Shown here piece by piece: positions 32,069-36,567 of a stretch of 36,567 nucleotides of DNA. The stretch is from assembly GCA_910577275.1 (NCBI GenBank), contig CAJTMW010000033.1, positions 1 to 36,567 on the forward strand. Reading direction: 5' to 3'. Position numbers and translations under genes: made by a program. Origin of the DNA: an uncultured Lachnospiraceae bacterium (lineage in GTDB: Bacteria > Bacillota > Clostridia > Lachnospirales > Lachnospiraceae). Positions within the stretch are counted from its first letter, which is position 1. Each line of letters begins with the position of its first letter. Below the pieces are notes generated by a model. It saw only the letters and a program-made list of their open reading frames with translations. It had not been told where the DNA came from and did not search any database.

Positions 32069-33406
32069 ATGAAAAATTCAAAGCAAAAGGGACACCTTAT
32101 CAGCAAAGTGCTTCCCGGCAGTATCGCCATGGAGCTTGAAATCGAGGCAGGGGACAGGCTTTTATCCATAAACGACGAGGAAATCAGGGATATTTTTGAT
32201 TATCAGTATCAGGTTGAAAGCGAATACCTTGAGATGTTAATTGAAAAGCCCGATAAGGAGCAATGGCTTTTAGAGGTGGAAAAGGAAGAAGACGAAGACC
32301 TTGGGATTGTATTTGAAAACGGTCTTATGGACGATTACCGCACCTGCCGCAACAAATGCATTTTCTGTTTTATCGACCAGATGCCGAAAGGAATGCGGGA
32401 CACCCTTTATTTTAAGGACGACGATTCCAGGCTTTCCTTCCTTCAGGGAAATTATGTGACCCTTACAAATATGTCCGACTATGATATCGAAAGAATTATC
32501 AAGTACCGGCTTGCACCCATTAATATCTCTTTCCAGACCATGAACCCGGCTCTTAGGTGTAAAATGCTGAATAACCGTTTTGCCGGCGAAGCCCTGAAAA
32601 AAGCGGACCGGCTCTTCGAGGCCGGAATCACCATGAATGGGCAGATTGTCCTGTGTAAAGGGGTAAACGACGGGGAGGAGCTGCGATACAGCATCCGAAA
32701 GCTTACGGAGTACCTTCCGGTGCTTGAGAGCGTGTCCGTGGTGCCGGTGGGGCTTTCCAGATACAGGGAGGGACTTTATCCCTTAGAGCCTTTTACGGCG
32801 GATGATGCGGAAAATGTCCTTGAGATGATACATGAGTTTCAGAAGGAAATTTATGCCCGGCATGGCACCCATTTTGTCCACGCAAGCGACGAGTGGTATC
32901 TTCTGGCGGGGCGGGAGCTTCCTCCTGATGATAATTACGACGGTTATCTGCAGCTTGAAAACGGTGTGGGCATGCTGCGCCTGTTGCTGGATGAGTTTGA
33001 GGAGGCTTATGAGGGCCTTAAGAAAGAACTGAAAAGGAAAGAGTCGGACAAAGCGCTTTCCATCGCCACCGGAGCGCTGGCTTACCCTTATATCCTTGAA
33101 ATGTCGGAGAAGCTTATGGCGCTTTTGCCGGGGCTGACAATCCATGTTTATGAGATTATCAATCACTTCTTCGGGGAAATGATTACGGTGGCGGGACTTC
33201 TCACAGGGCATGATATTATTTCTCAGCTTAAGGAGAAGCCTTTGGGGGAGAGGCTTTTGCTCTCGCAGAGCATGCTTCGGAGCGGTGAAGAGGTTTTTCT
33301 GGACGATGTGACGGTTGCTGAAATGGAAAAAACTTTACAAGTAAAAGTAGATATTGTAAAATCAAGCGGATATGATTTTGTAGAAGCTGTTTTGCAGGAC
33401 AGATAA
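32069..33406 (+). CDS. DUF512 family protein: PDZ plus radical-SAM-like domain
   Basis: A 445-residue protein in the order PDZ-like domain (about 7-70, GHLISKVLPGSIAMELEIEAGDRLLSIN), a radical SAM-type cluster C93-x3-C97-x2-C100 in CRNKCIFCFIDQMPKGMR, and the DUF512 C-terminal domain. The cysteine triad predicts a 4Fe-4S cluster and S-adenosylmethionine cleavage; the substrate is unknown. The start at 32069 follows AGAGGAAG. An ATG at 32012 would add 19 non-conserved residues. The gene is next to der in many Clostridia, which hints at a ribosome or translation link, not shown. Confidence 0.88.
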   Translation: MKNSKQKGHLISKVLPGSIAMELEIEAGDRLLSINDEEIRDIFDYQYQVESEYLEMLIEKPDKEQWLLEVEKEEDEDLGIVFENGLMDDYRTCRNKCIFCFIDQMPKGMRDTLYFKDDDSRLSFLQGNYVTLTNMSDYDIERIIKYRLAPINISFQTMNPALRCKMLNNRFAGEALKKADRLFEAGITMNGQIVLCKGVNDGEELRYSIRKLTEYLPVLESVSVVPVGLSRYREGLYPLEPFTADDAENVLEMIHEFQKEIYARHGTHFVHASDEWYLLAGRELPPDDNYDGYLQLENGVGMLRLLLDEFEEAYEGLKKELKRKESDKALSIATGALAYPYILEMSEKLMALLPGLTIHVYEIINHFFGEMITVAGLLTGHDIISQLKEKPLGERLLLSQSMLRSGEEVFLDDVTVAEMEKTLQVKVDIVKSSGYDFVEAVLQDR

Positions 33407-33454
33407 GAGCCTGTTTTTATGCCGCCGTCAGGGCGGCGGAATGGAGATTTTAAA

Positions 33455-34789
33455 ATGAGCAAAAGCAGGAAACCAATCGTAGCGGTGGTTGGCAGACCGA
33501 ATGTGGGAAAGTCAACGCTGTTTAACGCATTGGCGGGACAGAGGATTTCAATTGTGCAGGATGTGCCCGGGGTGACAAGGGACAGGATTTACACGGACGT
33601 GACGTGGCTGGATAAGACCTTTACCCTGATTGACACCGGGGGAATCGAGCCGGACAGCAAGGATATTATTTTATCCCAGATGCGCGAGCAGGCGCAGATT
33701 GCCATAGACACGGCGGATGTGATTATTTTCATGGTGGACGTAAAGCAGGGGCTTGTGGACGACGATTCCAGAGTGGCGGATATGCTGCGGCATTCCCGTA
33801 AGCCTGTGGTGCTTGCGGTCAATAAGGTGGATTCCGTACAGAAATATATGGCGGATGTGTATGAGTTTTACAATCTGGGAATCGGCGAGCCCTACGCCAT
33901 TTCCTCCGCCAATAAAATGGGACTCGGCGATATGCTCGACGAGGTCATTTCCCATTTTGGAGATAGAGGAAATGTGGAAGAGGAGGATGAGAGAACCAGA
34001 ATCGCCATTGTGGGGAAACCGAACGTTGGGAAATCCTCCCTGATTAACAAAATGATTGGCGAAAACCGGCTGATTGTGTCGGAAATTGCAGGAACGACGA
34101 GAGACGCGGTGGATACGCCTGTCACGAGGAACGGAAAAGAATATATTTTTATTGACACGGCGGGGCTTCGGCGTAAAAATAAAATCAAAGAGGAGCTTGA
34201 ACACTACATGATTATCCGCACGGTAAGCGCCGTGGAGCGGGCCGATATTGTGATTCTTATGATTGACGCCACGGAAGGAGTGACCGAGCAGGACGCCAAA
34301 ATCGCAGGGATTGCCCATGACAGGGGAAAAGCGGTGATAATCGCTGTCAATAAGTGGGACGCTGTGGAAAAGGACAATAAAACGGTAAATGAATACACCG
34401 CAAGAATCCGGGAGGTTTTATCCTATATGCCCTATGCGGAGATTGTTTTCATTTCCGCCGTAACAGGACAGAGGATTTCCCGGCTGTACGAGCTGATAGA
34501 CACCGTAAGCGAAAATCACGCCATGCGGATTTCCACCGGCGTCCTCAACGAAATCATGAGCGAAGCGGTTGCCATGCAGCAGCCCCCTTCGGACAAGGGA
34601 AAGCGGCTTCGGCTTTACTACATCACGCAGGTGGGCGTCAAGCCCCCCACCTTTGTCATATTCGTAAACGACAAGGAGCTGATGCATTTTTCCTACACCA
34701 GATATATTGAAAATCAAATCAGAGAGGCCTTTGGATTCAAGGGAACGCCCATGAGATTTTATATAAGGGAAAGAAAGGAAGCGAAATAA
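33455..34789 (+). CDS. der: Ribosome-associated double GTPase Der (EngA)
   Basis: Needed for 50S subunit assembly. The 444 residues contain two tandem GTPase domains: G1 VVGRPNVGKSTLFN (11-24) with DTGG and NKVD, and G1 IVGKPNVGKSSLIN (near 186) with DTAG and NKWD. A C-terminal KH-like domain (about 355-440) follows. The start at 33455 follows ATGGAG; the ATG at 33419 would translate a small GCCGCC/GGCGGC hairpin. plsY begins one base after its stop. Confidence 0.97.
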   Translation: MSKSRKPIVAVVGRPNVGKSTLFNALAGQRISIVQDVPGVTRDRIYTDVTWLDKTFTLIDTGGIEPDSKDIILSQMREQAQIAIDTADVIIFMVDVKQGLVDDDSRVADMLRHSRKPVVLAVNKVDSVQKYMADVYEFYNLGIGEPYAISSANKMGLGDMLDEVISHFGDRGNVEEEDERTRIAIVGKPNVGKSSLINKMIGENRLIVSEIAGTTRDAVDTPVTRNGKEYIFIDTAGLRRKNKIKEELEHYMIIRTVSAVERADIVILMIDATEGVTEQDAKIAGIAHDRGKAVIIAVNKWDAVEKDNKTVNEYTARIREVLSYMPYAEIVFISAVTGQRISRLYELIDTVSENHAMRISTGVLNEIMSEAVAMQQPPSDKGKRLRLYYITQVGVKPPTFVIFVNDKELMHFSYTRYIENQIREAFGFKGTPMRFYIRERKEAK

Positions 34790-34790
34790 A

Positions 34791-35438
34791 GTGGAACGAG
34801 TAATCTGTCTTATCATTGGATATATATTCGGTCTGTTTCAGACGGCTTTTATTTACGGAAAGCTTCATGGAATCGATATCAGGGAACACGGAAGCGGCAA
34901 CGCCGGCACCACAAACACCCTTCGGGTGCTTGGAACGAAAGCGGGGCTGATTGTGCTGGCGGGGGATATTATCAAGTGTATTCTGGCGATTGTGATTAGC
35001 GGTCTGATTTTCGGCGACTCCCACCCGGAGGAGATTTATCTGCTTAAGCTCTATGCAGCGGCAGGCGCGATTCTCGGACACAATTTCCCTTTTTATCTGC
35101 ACTTCAGGGGAGGGAAAGGAATTGCGGCAACGGCGGGACTGATACTGTCTTTCCATATCGCTTTTCTGCCAATGGGCGTGATTATCTTTTTCGGAACCTT
35201 TTTCTTAACCCACTATGTCTCTCTGGGCTCTCTGCTTGTTTACGCCGGGCTCATGATTGAGATGGTAGTTGCAGGACAGATGGGTCTCTTTGGCGCGTCT
35301 CAGGCTGTCTTAAACGAGATGTATATTGTGACGGCTTTTCTTACGGCTCTGGCCTATTACAAACACAGAGAGAATATCGGACGCCTCTTAAAAGGGGTGG
35401 AGAGAAAGACCTATCTGACAAAGAAAAATAAGGAATAA
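34791..35438 (+). CDS. plsY: Glycerol-3-phosphate acyltransferase PlsY
   Basis: Transfers the acyl group from acyl-phosphate (made by PlsX) to glycerol-3-phosphate. The 215-residue membrane protein has about five hydrophobic segments and the three family motifs: REHGSGNAGTTNTLRVLG (near 32), GHNFPFYLHFRGGKGIAA (near 98) and a C-terminal AYYKHRENIGRLLKG. The start is GTG at 34791, immediately after the der stop, with AAGGAAG upstream, so translation is probably coupled. Confidence 0.95.
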   Translation: MERVICLIIGYIFGLFQTAFIYGKLHGIDIREHGSGNAGTTNTLRVLGTKAGLIVLAGDIIKCILAIVISGLIFGDSHPEEIYLLKLYAAAGAILGHNFPFYLHFRGGKGIAATAGLILSFHIAFLPMGVIIFFGTFFLTHYVSLGSLLVYAGLMIEMVVAGQMGLFGASQAVLNEMYIVTAFLTALAYYKHRENIGRLLKGVERKTYLTKKNKE

Positions 35439-35480
35439 AGAAGCAAGCGGTATCAGGGAGCCGAAACAGGAGCGTGGAAT

Positions 35481-36518
35481 ATGAAAAGAGTAGGAATTAT
35501 CGGAGCGGGAAGCTGGGGCTGCGCCCTGGCCCGCCATCTTTACAATAACGGAAATCAGATTACCGTTTGGTCGGTTCTGGAAGATGAAATTCAGATGTTG
35601 AAGGAATGCCATGAGCAGAAGGAAAAGCTGCCGGGAGTGATTCTGCCGGAGGATATGGAGTTTACCACGGATTTGGAGGCGGCAGTCGCGGATAAGGACG
35701 TGCTGGTGCTGGCGGTGCCTTCCCCCTTTACAAGAAGCACGGCGGCGAAGATGGCGCCTTTTGTAAAGGACGGCCAGAAAATTGTGAATGTGGCAAAGGG
35801 AATCGAGGAGGCCACCCTTATGACCCTCTCGGAAATCATCGAGCAGGAAATTCCGAATGCGGACGTGGCGGTGCTTTCCGGCCCTTCCCATGCGGAGGAA
35901 GTGGGGAAAGGAATTCCCACCACCATTGTGGTGGGCTCCAAAAATAAAGAAACGGCGGAATTTTTGCAGAATCTGTTTATGAGCAAGGTGTTCCGTGTCT
36001 ATATCAGCTCAGATATCATCGGTATCGAGCTGGGCGCGGCGCTCAAAAACGTGGTGGCCCTTGCCGCCGGCATGGCGGACGGACTTGGCTACGGGGACAA
36101 CACCAAGGCGGCTTTAATTACCAGAGGGATTGCGGAGATTGCCCGTCTGGGAATCCATATGGGCGGAAGAATTGAAACCTTTTACGGCCTTACCGGAATC
36201 GGGGATTTGATTGTGACCTGCGCGTCCATGCATTCCAGAAACCGCCGGGCCGGGATTCTCATCGGAAAAGGCGCTTCCATGGAGGAAGCCATGGAGCAGG
36301 TAAAAATGGTGGTGGAGGGCGTCTATTCCGCAAAGGCAGGCTACGCCCTCTCGCAGAAATACCAGGTGAGCATGCCCATTATCGAACAGGTAAACGAGAT
36401 TTTATTTAAAGGAAAATCTGCTTCCGAGGCGGTAAGCGAGCTGATGCTCCGGGACAAAAAGGTGGAAAACATTGATTTGCGGCAGCTCTACCAGAACAGC
36501 GTGGAGATACCGTGGTAA
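35481..36518 (+). CDS. gpsA: Glycerol-3-phosphate dehydrogenase (NAD(P)+)
   Basis: Reduces dihydroxyacetone phosphate to glycerol-3-phosphate, the substrate of PlsY. The 345 residues have the Rossmann motif IGAGSWGCALA (6-16), the LSGPSHAEEV segment, the catalytic-lysine region GAALKNVVALAAGMADGLGYGDNTKAALITRG, and FYGLTGIGDLIVTCASMHSRNR. The N- and C-termini are typical. GGAGCG precedes the ATG. It completes a der-plsY-gpsA transcript. Confidence 0.97.
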   Translation: MKRVGIIGAGSWGCALARHLYNNGNQITVWSVLEDEIQMLKECHEQKEKLPGVILPEDMEFTTDLEAAVADKDVLVLAVPSPFTRSTAAKMAPFVKDGQKIVNVAKGIEEATLMTLSEIIEQEIPNADVAVLSGPSHAEEVGKGIPTTIVVGSKNKETAEFLQNLFMSKVFRVYISSDIIGIELGAALKNVVALAAGMADGLGYGDNTKAALITRGIAEIARLGIHMGGRIETFYGLTGIGDLIVTCASMHSRNRRAGILIGKGASMEEAMEQVKMVVEGVYSAKAGYALSQKYQVSMPIIEQVNEILFKGKSASEAVSELMLRDKKVENIDLRQLYQNSVEIPW

Positions 36519-36520
36519 TT

Positions 36521-36567
36521 GTGGTAAGGAGGGACCCGCGGAGCGGGAGGATGCCTTATCACCCGGC
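36521..36567. repeat. Hairpin repeat at the right window end, containing the right copy of the 25-bp terminal repeat
   Basis: GTGGTAAGG (36521-36529) pairs with CCTTATCAC (36554-36562) with one wobble. Inside, CCCGC pairs with GCGGG around GGA. It starts 2 bases after the gpsA stop and has no T-run. Bases 36543-36567 equal bases 1-25. GTAAGGAGG and GGAGGATGC also occur in the repeat within rbgA. Confidence 0.75.

Noticed and set aside
1..36567. A 36.5-kb circular plasmid or phage suggested by identical ends
   Set aside because: The content is single-copy chromosomal housekeeping genes (smc, ffh, trmD, der) with no replication or phage gene. The shared 25 bases lie in a hairpin repeat.

Overview
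This window is a chromosomal segment, about half G+C, from an anaerobic Gram-positive bacterium of the class Clostridia. The family is most likely Lachnospiraceae (Clostridium cluster XIVa). Evidence: the Firmicutes order ylxM-ffh-rpsP-khpA-rimM-trmD-rplS-rbgA-rnhB-ylqG-ylqH, the plsX-acpP-rnc-smc-ftsY block, strong AGGAGG-type ribosome binding sites, TTGACA-17-TATAAT promoters, and a radical-SAM/PDZ DUF512 gene next to der. The assignment is inference from gene content and order.

Layout. (1) 1-3646: ackA, then yceD-rpmF from a consensus promoter, a terminator, then plsX-acpP from its own promoter. (2) 3749-8957: rnc-smc-ftsY, each overlapping the next by a few bases. (3) 9031-13414: a looser block with threonine ammonia-lyase, a YitT membrane protein, a membrane-anchored GH25 muramidase and an AraC-type regulator. 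(4) 13693-24548: the SRP/ribosome/tRNA-modification block ylxM-ffh-rpsP-khpA-rimM-trmD-rplS, then two type I signal peptidases around the ribosome-assembly GTPase RbgA, then rnhB, a FliK-like/FlhB-C-like gene pair, yraN and pgeF. (5) 24549-30697: an accessory stretch with a minus-strand XRE regulator plus DUF6483-like operon, a decayed mobile-element-type regulator, a two-component system with a large multi-pass kinase, and a second XRE regulator closely related to the first. (6) 30710-36518: an atypical long PRPP synthetase on the minus strand, divergent from DUF512-der-plsY-gpsA.

Functional links. plsX, acpP, plsY and gpsA supply the acyl-phosphate, acyl carrier, acyltransferase and glycerol-3-phosphate for phospholipid synthesis, and they lie at the two ends of the window. 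ffh and ftsY (SRP and its receptor) and two signal peptidases form a protein-export set. rpmF, rpsP, rplS, rimM, rbgA, der, rnc, trmD and yceD serve ribosome and tRNA maturation.

The most unusual material is non-coding or at the edge of known families. Three intergenic foldback elements share a conserved core but carry different, locus-specific inverted arms. A 45-bp palindromic repeat is inserted in frame, twice, in rbgA. Hairpin repeats lie at both window ends and share 25 identical bases. An orphan FliK-like/FlhB-C-like pair, whose FlhB part starts just after the usual self-cleavage site, sits in the ribosome/SRP cluster. No CRISPR array, tRNA, rRNA, intact insertion sequence or prophage was seen.
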